Shown here one piece after another: positions 8,882 to 16,433 of a stretch of DNA of 64,000 nt. The notes beneath the pieces were generated by a model that did not search any database, had not been told where the DNA came from, and saw nothing but the letters and a program-made list of their open reading frames with translations. Position 1 is the stretch's first letter, and each line of letters starts with the position of its first letter. This DNA comes from Methylobacterium sp. J-077 (lineage in GTDB: Bacteria; Pseudomonadota; Alphaproteobacteria; Rhizobiales; Beijerinckiaceae). The position numbers were made by a program, and so were the translations under genes. Location: NCBI RefSeq assembly GCF_022829365.1, contig NZ_JAKSYJ010000246.1, forward strand, positions 1 to 64,000, written 5' to 3'.

Positions 8882-9178
8882 ATGCGTAAATCTCTTTTGC
8901 TAACCGGCGGCAAGGCCGCACTGGCCGCCGTCGCCTTATGCGCCACTCAACCAGCCGCACAGGCTGGTGGCGGTATCGGCGCGGGCGGTGCCTTCGCGCT
9001 AGGTGCGGTCGGCGGCGTGGCTGCCGGTGCCGCCATCGCTTCGGCCAATAACGAGTATTATCCCGGCCGCCCAGTCTACGTCGCCCCGGGCCCCTACGGT
9101 GCCTGTCACTTCGAGCGGCGCGCCTACATCGATCCATACGGGTACGAGCACATCCGCCGGGTCGAGATCTGCGGGTAG
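8882..9178 (+). CDS. Small exported Gly/Ala-rich protein, unknown function
   Basis: A 98-residue protein with a signal peptide (about residues 1-28, ending AAQAG), a Gly/Ala hydrophobic stretch that could be a membrane or glycine-zipper-like segment (GAVGGVAAGAAIASA), and a Tyr/Pro-rich C-terminal part with two Cys (CHFERR and EICG). Similar small envelope proteins are common in Methylobacterium and relatives, with no assigned role. CGGAGATC lies just before the ATG as a weak ribosome site. Confidence 0.65.
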   Translation: MRKSLLLTGGKAALAAVALCATQPAAQAGGGIGAGGAFALGAVGGVAAGAAIASANNEYYPGRPVYVAPGPYGACHFERRAYIDPYGYEHIRRVEICG

Positions 9179-9277
9179 ACACTTGGCGCTGTCGAACATT
9201 TCGTACCGCCGTGCCTCCGGCGCGGCGGCCTGATATCGGCGCGCCTGCTACGTCGGTGGCGTCTCTGGATGCCGCCG

Positions 9278-9445
9278 ATGTTTTCCCACCCGATCCTTAT
9301 TCGAACTGCCTTAGCCCTGGTGTTGATGGTGACCTTGGTAGTGTTGGCGGACGGTGTGGCCTATCAGGAAGTGATACAGGCCGCGGGCGCCACGACTTCG
9401 CAGCCGGCCGCGGCGGTCGTGCAGACTGCTGGTGCGGCCGAGTAA
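9278..9445 (+). CDS. Possible 55-residue membrane or secreted peptide
   Basis: ATG at 9278 opens a 55-codon frame ending TAA at 9443-9445. It has a basic start (MFSHPILIRT), one strongly hydrophobic segment (ALALVLMVTLVVLA) and an Ala/Gln-rich tail. The stop lies eight bases before the start of the phosphatase gene, in operon-like spacing. It is short and lacks a strong ribosome site, so it may be chance, but a membrane-segment peptide is a reasonable reading. Confidence 0.4.
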   Translation: MFSHPILIRTALALVLMVTLVVLADGVAYQEVIQAAGATTSQPAAAVVQTAGAAE

Positions 9446-9453
9446 GCCAACGC

Positions 9454-10212
9454 ATGCGACGCACGCTGCTCCTCGCCATTCTGCTGGCTGGGACCTCGGT
9501 TCCAGTCGCGATCGCCGCCAATCCAGCCCGTGACGTGCTTTGGGTGGCGCTACAGGGCTGCATCCTGGCCAAGAAAGCCGCCGACCGAACCTTCCCCTGC
9601 TTGGCCGTGGACCTTGGTGATAAGCAACGACCGGGCACAGCGATAATGCGTGCCCCCGCTCAACCGACCCACACCGTCATCATGCCTACCGACAACGTGT
9701 CGGGCGTCGAGGCACCCGTGCTCCAGGGCCCGGACGGCATCGCCTACTGGCGCGCTGCCTTGGCGGCGCGGCACTACGTGTCGGACGCGTTGCAGGACAG
9801 GCTGCCGATCGAGGCAGTGGGCTTGGAGGTGAACTCCGTGGGCGGCCGTAGCCAGGACCAGCTGCACATTCATCTCGACTGCATGCTGCCGAGCGTCATG
9901 AAAGCCCTGAAGCTACACGGCAGCGCTATCGAGGAAGCATGGGCCCCTTTCCCCGTCACGTTCGAAGGCGAGCAATATGTCGCCATGCGCGTCCCGGCAG
10001 ACGAGGTGGGGCGCTTCAATCCGTTCGAGGCCCTCGCACGCGTGCCGGGTTGGCAGGCCAAACTGCACGATGCGAGCTTCGCCGCGGTTGCAGCCAGCTC
10101 AGACGACCCGCGCGGCGGCATGATCGTTCTGGCTTATCGTGCACCAGATGCGAGCGCCGAGGATCTCATGGACCACAGCTGCAGAGTGATACGGAACCCG
10201 AGAGGCATTTGA
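9454..10212 (+). CDS. cdh: CDP-diacylglycerol diphosphatase (Cdh family)
   Basis: A 252-residue enzyme predicted to hydrolyse CDP-diacylglycerol to phosphatidate and CMP at the periplasmic membrane face. A signal or anchor segment covers residues 1-22. The HIT-like catalytic motif is QDQLHIHLDCM (the HxHxx pattern of the Cdh family), preceded by a VMPTDNVSGVEAP strand region typical of the family. Length agrees with E. coli Cdh (about 250). The start was chosen at ATG 9454 because the signal peptide begins there, although the frame is open further upstream. The neighbours are small exported proteins, so a role in envelope lipid turnover fits. Confidence 0.82.
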   Translation: MRRTLLLAILLAGTSVPVAIAANPARDVLWVALQGCILAKKAADRTFPCLAVDLGDKQRPGTAIMRAPAQPTHTVIMPTDNVSGVEAPVLQGPDGIAYWRAALAARHYVSDALQDRLPIEAVGLEVNSVGGRSQDQLHIHLDCMLPSVMKALKLHGSAIEEAWAPFPVTFEGEQYVAMRVPADEVGRFNPFEALARVPGWQAKLHDASFAAVAASSDDPRGGMIVLAYRAPDASAEDLMDHSCRVIRNPRGI

Positions 10213-10249
10213 CCGCCCGGTTCATCGCTAAGACAATCTCGACCCCGAG

Positions 10250-10345
10250 GTGCTGGCGCCCTGCAAGCGCGAAGCTTCGCAGAAGAAGCTCAAGGGTGCA
10301 GAGCGCGCGACGTTCATGAGCGACTGTATTGAGCCGGAGGATTGA
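10250..10345 (+). pseudogene. Remnant of a PsiF-repeat protein
   Basis: The frame from about 10232 reads a single PsiF-like repeat: CKREASQKKLKGAERATFM followed by SDC, matching the family pattern C-x7-KxLKGxER-x2-FM-x2-C. It has an in-frame stop just upstream at 10229, no signal peptide, and only a GTG as possible start, so it looks like the surviving 3' end of a gene. A complete PsiF-repeat gene lies 2 kb upstream at 7941. Confidence 0.55.
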
Positions 10346-10459
10346 GCTTGATGCACGCCGGGCTCGAACCGACCGTCGAAAATTTGGATCCGCATTGCGC
10401 GAGGCGTACGTCATGTCCCGCGCAATCATCAACCGGGCGCCCTGCCTACTAAATCGCGG

Positions 10460-10642
10460 TCAGCCAGTGCGCCGACGAGCCTGCTCACGTTCGTGGCGAC
10501 GCAGAGCCAAGAGGAGCTCGACATGCGCTGTAGGCAGCGGCTCGCTGGCGACCGCCGCATAGATTTTCCGTACCCCAGTCCGGATGCCGACCCGAGTGCC
10601 GGCTTGAACGTCGGTGAGCGGCCTCCGCTGGGCCTTCGGCAT
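10460..10642 (-). CDS. NepR-like anti-sigma factor (small paralogue)
   Basis: A 60-residue protein. Residues about 22-48 (GVRKIYAAVASEPLPTAHVE then LLLAL) follow the NepR core pattern of an L/V-R-x2-Y-x2-V helix, an EPLP turn and an LL-x-L helix. NepR proteins hold the general-stress ECF sigma factor EcfG until the phosphorylated anti-anti-sigma PhyR takes them away; this system was first described in Methylobacterium, which carries several NepR paralogues (established knowledge). No PhyR or EcfG gene is adjacent, so this would be an orphan paralogue. The ATG is preceded by AT-rich DNA (10643-10700) that could hold the promoter. Confidence 0.5.
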   Translation of the reverse strand: MPKAQRRPLTDVQAGTRVGIRTGVRKIYAAVASEPLPTAHVELLLALRRHEREQARRRTG

Positions 10643-10687
10643 CGTTAAATCCCTGCCTAACGCAGGTTAAATTATCAGAAGTTGTGG

Positions 10688-11063
10688 TTAATAGATCGTT
10701 AACAGCCTATTGGCGGATTGTTTGACAGTGCTCTCGGCCGCGAGTTCGGCCGTTTGGCTCCACAGCCGCCATGGCGCCGCGCTGCTTACCAAATTGGTCT
10801 CGTTGAACAGCCAAGCCTCTTGTCCGTCTTGGGCAATCTCCATACGGAACGGCGCCTCGATCGGTGGACCGAACAACACCACGCTGAGCGTGTTTCGACC
10901 GGCATACAACCAGCGGGTTACGTCGTAGGTGAAGCCGTCCTCGGATGGATTCACGCCCTCGAACGCGGGCTGGGTCACGGCAAACGTATTGACGCTGACC
11001 ATAGCGCGGCCCCCCCGCACCCCACAGGGTGAGGCGCAGCCGCTGTCCGGCTCGAATGTGCAT
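10688..11063 (-). pseudogene. Hypothetical protein, probably frameshifted at a G7 run
   Basis: An ATG at 11063 with a good ribosome site (GAGGGGA) opens MHIRAGQRLRLTLWGAGGP. After a run of seven G (minus strand, about 11006-11012) the sensible sequence continues in another frame as MVSVNTFAVTQPAFEG and on to the stop at 10688. The downstream part (about 100 residues) is rich in beta-type sequence, e.g. YDVTRWLYAGRNTLSVVLFGPP, resembling jelly-roll carbohydrate-binding-like folds, but no family was recognised. Either the gene is broken by one base, or translation starts at the internal ATG near 11000, or the run was miscalled. Confidence 0.45.
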
Positions 11064-11217
11064 GATGGTCCCCTCGACAAGCAGAGAATGGCCAAGCTTG
11101 GCGGTTAACTACAAGGGAACATTTAGTGAACAACAACCTTTGATTAACCATGTCGCGGCAGAGTCATAGCTGAACGGTCACCTCCCCAGTTCGCTCTTGG
11201 CAGGCCTGGACCGAGCG

Positions 11218-11373
11218 CGCTACATGCTACGGGATCAAGCAAAGACGGTCGCTAAGTGGCGATAGCGGACCTCGGTCGCTGACCTGCACACGGGGCCGAA
11301 GGATCCGCGTTCGACGGCGCTGTCATCGGAGGACGAGGCGGTCATCGTCGCCTTTCGCGGTCTACAACGGTAA
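11218..11373 (+). pseudogene. IS481-family transposase fragment
   Basis: The frame reads KTVAKWR, a stop (TAG) where a Lys or Arg is usual, then RTSVADLHTGPKDPRSTALS and DEAVIVAFR. This is the helix-turn-helix and linker of IS481-type transposases. The preceding CYGIK is in a neighbouring frame, so there is at least one indel as well. Nothing of the DDE core remains. Confidence 0.65.
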
Positions 11374-11453
11374 TACCAAGCCCCGCTGGACCAAGTTGCG
11401 CGCGTGGCTGGGTCATGCAGCTTCTGTAGAAACATCCCGACGATGAGGACGCG

Positions 11454-11972
11454 ATGACTGACCTCGCCTTCGTCGTGCAGAAGCACGCTGCGCGCCGGCT
11501 GCACTACGACTTCCGGCTTGAGCTCGACGGCGTACTCAAGAGTTGGGCGTTGGCGCGCGGCCCGAGTCTCGTGGCGGGCGAGCGGCGGCTGGCCGTACCG
11601 GTGGAGGACCATCGACTGGATTATGCCGGGTTCGAGGGAGTCATCCCGGCGGGCTCGTACGGGGCGGGCGCTGTGCTGGTCTGGGATCGCGGCAGCTGGA
11701 AACCGGACGGCGACGCCGTGGCCAGTCTCGCCGCGGGCTCACTTCGATTCTACCTGCACGGTGAGAAACTGACGGGCGCGGGGCGCCTGGTGCGGATGAA
11801 GGCCAAGAGGGAGGAGCACCGCACGACATGGCTGCTGATCAAGGGCCTGGACGCTGCCGCTCGGCCGCGCGGGACGTCCGACATCCTGGTCGAGCAACCG
11901 CTTTCTGTGATCTCGACTCGCGCCATCGAAGAGGTTTCCGCCGCGGATGACGGATTGAGGTCCCGGGAGTAA
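11454..11972 (+). CDS. Stand-alone DNA 3'-phosphoesterase (LigD PE-domain family)
   Basis: A 172-residue protein made only of the 3'-phosphoesterase domain found at the N-terminus of LigD in bacterial end joining. Conserved elements are FVVQKHAARRLHYDFRLEL (the His and the Asp/Arg/Glu of the active site), the second His in VEDHRLDYAGFEGVIP, and GSYGAG. Such domains trim 3'-phosphate or 3'-ribonucleotide ends in NHEJ (family knowledge). No Ku, ligase or polymerase domain is nearby, so it would act with partners encoded elsewhere or in another repair route. The ATG at 11454 follows ACGATGAGGACGCG with weak ribosome-site character. Confidence 0.85.
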   Translation: MTDLAFVVQKHAARRLHYDFRLELDGVLKSWALARGPSLVAGERRLAVPVEDHRLDYAGFEGVIPAGSYGAGAVLVWDRGSWKPDGDAVASLAAGSLRFYLHGEKLTGAGRLVRMKAKREEHRTTWLLIKGLDAAARPRGTSDILVEQPLSVISTRAIEEVSAADDGLRSRE

Positions 11973-12673
11973 CCGGAGCCCCACGTTTGCGAAGGCCGTA
12001 GGCGAACATCCGAACTTCACGGCGCGGCATTTGATGGCAACCTGCTGCGGCTGCTGTTTGACTTAGCAGCACGCCGTACCCGTAAGGCGGGGATTGCCGC
12101 GGCCGCGAAAGCGCACACGCGAGCGCATGCTGTCTGCGCTGCCAGAACGCTGAGGGTGCGTGACGCCGCCACGAGACCCACAATGAACCACTACGAACTT
12201 CGCGAGCCGTCGAAGGCTTCACGATCGAGAACTGAAATCCCAACGCTCACGCCCGGGCGATTCAGGCCCGGCGCCGTGTCGTGGCATTTCCATCAGCGCT
12301 CCGCATCGGAGCGCATTCTCACGAGATCTCGCTCAGCACTGCCGTACGAAGGGGCGCCAATTATACAAGATAGGGCCTAACGTAGCTTGCCCGCTTTCGG
12401 GGAGCGCCAGTCGGAGACTCAGACCGAGCCTGAACGGTCATCGTGAGCATCGAGTGAAAGCTGTCGGCCTGTTTGATCTCAGCCGTGCGGCGTGGGACAA
12501 GAACAGTTTCCCGAAAAACAGCTCCCGACGTCTGCTCTAGGGGATCAACGAGAGAGCTTCGAACGACCGCTTCGGGGGAATTACGCGGCGAAGCGGATGT
12601 GGGCACGTCCAGACAGATCCGCCGACCGTGTCATCGGCATCGCAGCCCCCTCCGTTTGTAAGAAGCTGCCAGC
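11973..12673. other. 700-base intergenic stretch, no recognisable gene
   Basis: Short open frames occur on both strands (for example 12156-12380 plus and 12361-12606 minus), but none has a familiar domain, signal peptide or ribosome site. The base composition is less biased than in the neighbouring genes. It may be degraded sequence. Confidence 0.5.
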
Positions 12674-14443
12674 TCAGGAGGTCGCGAGAAGACCCGCGAG
12701 GATAGTCAATCCGACAACCACCCAGGTCACGTAGTCGCCGATCAAGCCGCTATGAACCTGTTCCAAGAGCCGGGTCGGCGCCAATTGCGTGGCGCGGACC
12801 GGCCTAGAGAACCAGCGGGGCAGTTTATGGCGGCCGAGCGCGAAGGCCGCGATCACGAGTGCTAGGGCGAGGCTGAGCCAGGGCAGCCACTCGGGTCCGT
12901 GCCCGAAGCCGCCGCCCTGGTGCATGAAGGTCGGTGTCGCTTTGGCGGCGAGGCGCGCGACCCCAGCCTCCGGTGCCGAGATGTTCAGGGCTAGCAGGAC
13001 CAGACAGGGCGCCAACATCAGCCAGAGCGGGCGGTTGGCCTTCTCTCGCTCGGCCTCGCTTGGCGCCTGCGCTTCATTGCCGGGATCCGGCCCAAGTCCA
13101 AGAAAGATCCGGCCGGCGGCGCGCAGGACCGCTGCACCGGTGAGCCCCGCCCCGACGACGGTCGCCGCGACTGCGAAGGGGTGGCCGCCGTCGAGGAGGG
13201 CGCCCTGGAGCACGCGGGTGCCCTGGTCGAGGAGGCCGAGTGGCAGGCCGCACAGCAGAAGGCCGCCGAGCGCCATCGCGATGCCGGCGGGCCCGATCCC
13301 GTGGCCGAGGCCGCGCAGGGCGATCTCGTCGATCCCGGCGCGAGTGGCGAGCAGGATGCCCGCCACCATGAACAGCGCGCCCTTCACCAGCCCGTGGCCG
13401 ACGAGGTAGAGAAGCAGGCCGCCGGTGCCGCCCTGCGACAGCGCCCCGATGCCGAGCAGCATGATGCCGGCATGGCTGATCGTCGAGAAGGCGAGCAGGC
13501 GCTTGAGGTGGCGCTGGAGCACAGCCATCCAGCCGCCCACCAGCGCGGTCGCGCTGCCGGCGCCGATCATGAACAGCGAGACCGCCCCGCGGACCTGATC
13601 GGAGCCGGTGAACACCACCGCGGTCAGCTTGGCGAGCCCGAAAAGCCCGAGCGAGACCATGGCGCCGGAGAAGATCACCGAGACCGGGCTCGGGGCCACC
13701 GCGTGGGCGTCGGCGAGCCAGAACTGAAACGGGACCACGGCGGCCTTTATCATCAGCGCGGTGGCGACCAGGCAGAAGGCGCCGGCAGTCACCGGATCGC
13801 GCCCTGCATGGGCGACCGCGCGGGCCAGTTCCTCGAAGTCGAGCGTGCCCGCACGCGCGTAGATCAGCCCGATGCCGCCGAGCATCAGGAAGCCCGCGAG
13901 GCTGTTGGTGACGGTGAAGTTCAGGGCGCCGGCCAGCGCCGATTCGTCGAGATGATAGGCGGTCAGCGCGAAGGCCGCGACGCTCATCACCTCGAACCAC
14001 ACGAACAGATTGAACAGGTCGCGGGTGAAGACGAATCCGACCATGGCCGCCAGGAACAGCAGCATCAGGATCTGAAAATGGCCGTGGGTCTCCTCAAAGA
14101 AGCCCCAGGCGAAAACGAAGCTCGCGGCAAACAGCGTCCCAATGAATGCCGCGACCCAGCCGCTCGCGGCATCGACCGAGAAGCCGATGCCGAGCGGCAT
14201 GCCCGCCCGCGGCGTCCAGCCGCCGAACCAGTAGACCAGCGGCGCGTCCGCCGCCCGCACGGCGATCAGGCCGCAGAGGGCTGCGACCGCGAGCGCGGTC
14301 AGGCTCGCGAGGATGTCGGGCCAACGACCGGGCATGAGGTGGGCGGTCGCGAGCAGGGTCGCGCACATCGCCAGCGGCAGCGCCACCGGAAGGGGCGGCA
14401 GCACCGCGCTCGGGATCCAGCCGAGCGAGAACCAATCCGGCAT
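12674..14443 (-). CDS. mrpD: MrpD/MnhD-like cation/proton antiporter subunit
   Basis: A 589-residue, multi-helix protein of the complex-I NuoL/M/N family. It contains the conserved helix around FVWFEVMSVAAFAL (Glu in the membrane), MIKAAVVPFQFWLADAHAVAPSPVS (with the transport Lys and the HAxAPSPVS loop), and HLKRLLAFSTISHAGIM. It is the last gene of the E-F-G-MbhD-B-C-D operon and overlaps mrpC by ATGA. In Mrp complexes the MrpA and MrpD subunits carry the ion and proton channels; here no MrpA gene is present, so this is the only large channel subunit in the operon. Confidence 0.9.
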   Translation of the reverse strand: MPDWFSLGWIPSAVLPPLPVALPLAMCATLLATAHLMPGRWPDILASLTALAVAALCGLIAVRAADAPLVYWFGGWTPRAGMPLGIGFSVDAASGWVAAFIGTLFAASFVFAWGFFEETHGHFQILMLLFLAAMVGFVFTRDLFNLFVWFEVMSVAAFALTAYHLDESALAGALNFTVTNSLAGFLMLGGIGLIYARAGTLDFEELARAVAHAGRDPVTAGAFCLVATALMIKAAVVPFQFWLADAHAVAPSPVSVIFSGAMVSLGLFGLAKLTAVVFTGSDQVRGAVSLFMIGAGSATALVGGWMAVLQRHLKRLLAFSTISHAGIMLLGIGALSQGGTGGLLLYLVGHGLVKGALFMVAGILLATRAGIDEIALRGLGHGIGPAGIAMALGGLLLCGLPLGLLDQGTRVLQGALLDGGHPFAVAATVVGAGLTGAAVLRAAGRIFLGLGPDPGNEAQAPSEAEREKANRPLWLMLAPCLVLLALNISAPEAGVARLAAKATPTFMHQGGGFGHGPEWLPWLSLALALVIAAFALGRHKLPRWFSRPVRATQLAPTRLLEQVHSGLIGDYVTWVVVGLTILAGLLATS

Positions 14444-14844
14444 CAGAGCTGCGCCTCCGCGCCAGGTTCCTGACGCGCGCCGACGCGTCCGCCTCCGGCA
14501 TTCTTCCGCATCGGTCGGAGCCGCTCCGGGTCGAGTGTGCCGCTACGCTTGTACACCTGCAGCGTCAGGACCAGCAGCAGAGCGGTCAATGTCGCGCCAA
14601 CGACGATGTCGGTGAGCACGAGCGCTTGCATCACCGGGTCGACGGCGGGTGTGCCGGGCGGGTGGTCGTAGAAGATCGGAGCGATGGCGTCCCAGCGGTA
14701 GCCGATGCCGAGAAGCAGCACGTAGGTGGCCGATTGGCAGACCGAGAGGCAGCCGATCAGATGGATGTAGTTCCGGCTGGTGCTGATCCCGAACAGGCCG
14801 ATGCCGAACAGCCATGCGGCAACCGCGTAGGGGAGCCAGCTCAC
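14443..14844 (-). CDS. mrpC: MrpC/MnhC-like antiporter subunit (NuoK-like)
   Basis: A 133-residue protein with three hydrophobic helices related to NuoK; motifs include GISTSRNYIHLIG and the conserved DPVMQALVLTDIVVG loop of MnhC. The start GTG at 14844 overlaps the mrpB stop (GTGA), which fixes the start although the frame is open further upstream. It should be part of the membrane arm of the antiporter, next to MrpD. The C-terminal about 30 residues are hydrophilic and basic. Confidence 0.9.
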   Translation of the reverse strand: MSWLPYAVAAWLFGIGLFGISTSRNYIHLIGCLSVCQSATYVLLLGIGYRWDAIAPIFYDHPPGTPAVDPVMQALVLTDIVVGATLTALLLVLTLQVYKRSGTLDPERLRPMRKNAGGGRVGARQEPGAEAQL

Positions 14845-15617
14845 GCGTCTTCTCCCTTCGGATCGTCCGATTGGTCGGGTTCCCGGGTCTCCTCCATGAA
14901 TTCGAGGAAGAGCTGGGTGAAGCCACCCGTGACTGCCGCCGCCACGCCGAGATTCTCCACCAGCATTAGGCCGCCGGAAAAGAGATCGCGAAACGTCCCC
15001 AACGGCAGCACGTTCTCCATGAAGGCGGCCCCGACCAGCATCGGTGCGAGGCCGCAGAGCACGAAGAGCAGCGCGCCGCCGCCTTCCATGGCGTCGAGCC
15101 ACCGGCTGCGGACGCTGTCGCGCCATCCGGCATAGCCTTCGCCGAGGTAGATCAGCAGGGTCGCCGATGCGAGGATCACGCCGCCCTGGAAGCCGCCGCC
15201 GGGGGTCACGGTGGCGTGTAGAACCACATAGAGCCCGAACAGGGCGGTGATCGGCCCAGCGATGCGGCAGGCCAGGACGACCACCTCGGCGCGGGGCAGA
15301 ACCGGCCTGCCGGGGAGCCGAGCCGCGCGATCAGTGATCGCCTCGCCGCGGCTGCCGCGCAAGAGCACGACGGTGCCGGTGATGGCGGCCAGCAGCATGA
15401 ACTCCTCACCCAGCGTGTCGAGCCCGCGGATGTCGAAGTTGATGGCGCTCACCATGTTGGCGACGTGGCGCTCGGCCGGCGCGATCGCGTTGATCCGCGC
15501 ACCATAAGCCGCGATGTCGGCGCCGAAATCCGGCATCGCTCGGATCGCCGAGACGGCGCAGGGCATGAGGACGAGGCAGGCGAGCCCGAGCAGGACGAGA
15601 CGCCATCGTGCGTTCAT
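14841..15617 (-). CDS. mrpB: MrpB/MnhB-like subunit with N-terminal MbhE-like region
   Basis: A 258-residue protein. Residues about 1-90 resemble the MbhE-like segment found near the C-terminus of long MrpA proteins (NMVSAINFDIRGLDTLGEE). Residues about 100-245 are the MnhB domain, with GLYVVLHATVTPGGGFQGG, the hallmark MnhB loop. The ATG overlaps the preceding MbhD-like stop (ATGA). In a conventional Mrp operon the MbhE segment belongs to MrpA; here it is fused to MrpB, as in some MrpA-less or Mbh-type systems. Confidence 0.88.
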   Translation of the reverse strand: MNARWRLVLLGLACLVLMPCAVSAIRAMPDFGADIAAYGARINAIAPAERHVANMVSAINFDIRGLDTLGEEFMLLAAITGTVVLLRGSRGEAITDRAARLPGRPVLPRAEVVVLACRIAGPITALFGLYVVLHATVTPGGGFQGGVILASATLLIYLGEGYAGWRDSVRSRWLDAMEGGGALLFVLCGLAPMLVGAAFMENVLPLGTFRDLFSGGLMLVENLGVAAAVTGGFTQLFLEFMEETREPDQSDDPKGEDA

Positions 15618-15901
15618 GCGTCCTCAGGAGACTTCGTGTGGTCACCGGGATCGGCGGATTGGCTCGGCGAGGCGGTCCGTACCGCGCTCAACGCCACGAC
15701 GAACAGCAACGGTACAGCCGCGGTGCCGACAGCGAGTTCAGACAGTGCCACGTCCGGTGCCTGGAGCGCGGTGAAGAGCACGGTCAGAATGAGTCCGTTC
15801 AGCCCGATCGCGAAGACCTGGCGGCGGGGCTCGCGGATCAGGACCACAGCCGTTCCGCTGGCGGCGGTGAGCAGGAGCAACAGGGCGAGGATCGCGCTCA
15901 C
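15614..15901 (-). CDS. MbhD-like subunit (DUF4040), free-standing
   Basis: A 95-residue membrane protein of three helices, with QVFAIGLNGLILTVLFTALQ and APDVALSELAVGTAAVPLL, the characteristic sequence of the DUF4040/MbhD segment normally located in the C-terminal part of MrpA. The start GTG 15901 overlaps the mrpG stop (GTGA). Being a separate gene, it matches the split arrangement seen in Mbh-type hydrogenase and MrpA-less antiporter operons. Confidence 0.85.
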   Translation of the reverse strand: MSAILALLLLLTAASGTAVVLIREPRRQVFAIGLNGLILTVLFTALQAPDVALSELAVGTAAVPLLFVVALSAVRTASPSQSADPGDHTKSPEDA

Positions 15902-16185
15902 GCCGACGATCCTTCCCGCAACAGCAAGGCGCGGCCGACCACGTGCGAGAGTACCGCGCTCCAGGCGACGAGAAGCGTCATCAGCAGGGCGATCTTCAGG
16001 GAGCGGCCCGAAACACCGTCCGCTACGAAGGCTGCCAGCGTAACCGAGAAACCTGCTGCCGCATTGAGGAAGGCGACCGCGTGCAAGCGGTCCAGCGCCC
16101 GCGGCAGCCGCAAAACGGCGAGGCAGGCGATCCAGATCGCCGCGACCGCCAGGCTGAGCAGGATTGCGAGGATCGTCGGGCTCAC
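15898..16185 (-). CDS. mrpG: MrpG/MnhG-like antiporter subunit
   Basis: A 95-residue protein with three hydrophobic segments and the MnhG-type motif VLRLPRALDRLHAVAF. GTG 16185 overlaps the mrpF stop (GTGA). It is a small accessory subunit of the Mrp complex and is required for assembly in characterised systems (family knowledge). Confidence 0.87.
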   Translation of the reverse strand: MSPTILAILLSLAVAAIWIACLAVLRLPRALDRLHAVAFLNAAAGFSVTLAAFVADGVSGRSLKIALLMTLLVAWSAVLSHVVGRALLLREGSSA

Positions 16186-16433
16186 AACCAGCGCTCCACG
16201 AACACCGCAAGAAGCAGCGTACCCGGTAGCGTCAGCAGCACAAGGGTGAGGGCGAGGTCGGTCAGTGACGGTTGGTCGGTAGCGAAAGTCAGGAGCGTTA
16301 GTAGGATCACCGTAATCGAGCCCGCCAGCTGGTAGGCCGCAAGGCGCTGCCCGATGCGTCCACGCCAGCCGATCGCCGCGGCGATGGCAAGCGCCGGAAC
16401 GAGAGCCCCCGATGCAAGGATCCATGGGCTCAC
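16182..16433 (-). CDS. mrpF: MrpF/MnhF-like antiporter subunit
   Basis: An 83-residue, three-helix protein with the MnhF pattern of a basic turn (GRIGQRLAAYQLAGSI) followed by DLALTLVLLTLPGTLLLAVF. The GTG start overlaps the mrpE stop (GTGA). It lies second in the seven-gene operon. Confidence 0.87.
   Translation of the reverse strand: MSPWILASGALVPALAIAAAIGWRGRIGQRLAAYQLAGSITVILLTLLTFATDQPSLTDLALTLVLLTLPGTLLLAVFVERWL

Noticed and set aside
12361..12606. 81-codon minus-strand frame as a gene
   Set aside because: No ribosome site, domain, signal peptide or family likeness; composition unlike neighbouring genes.
13181..14473. Long plus-strand open frame opposite mrpD/mrpC
   Set aside because: Its translation is rich in Glu, Arg, Gly and His without domains; it is the antisense shadow of a conserved GC-rich membrane gene.
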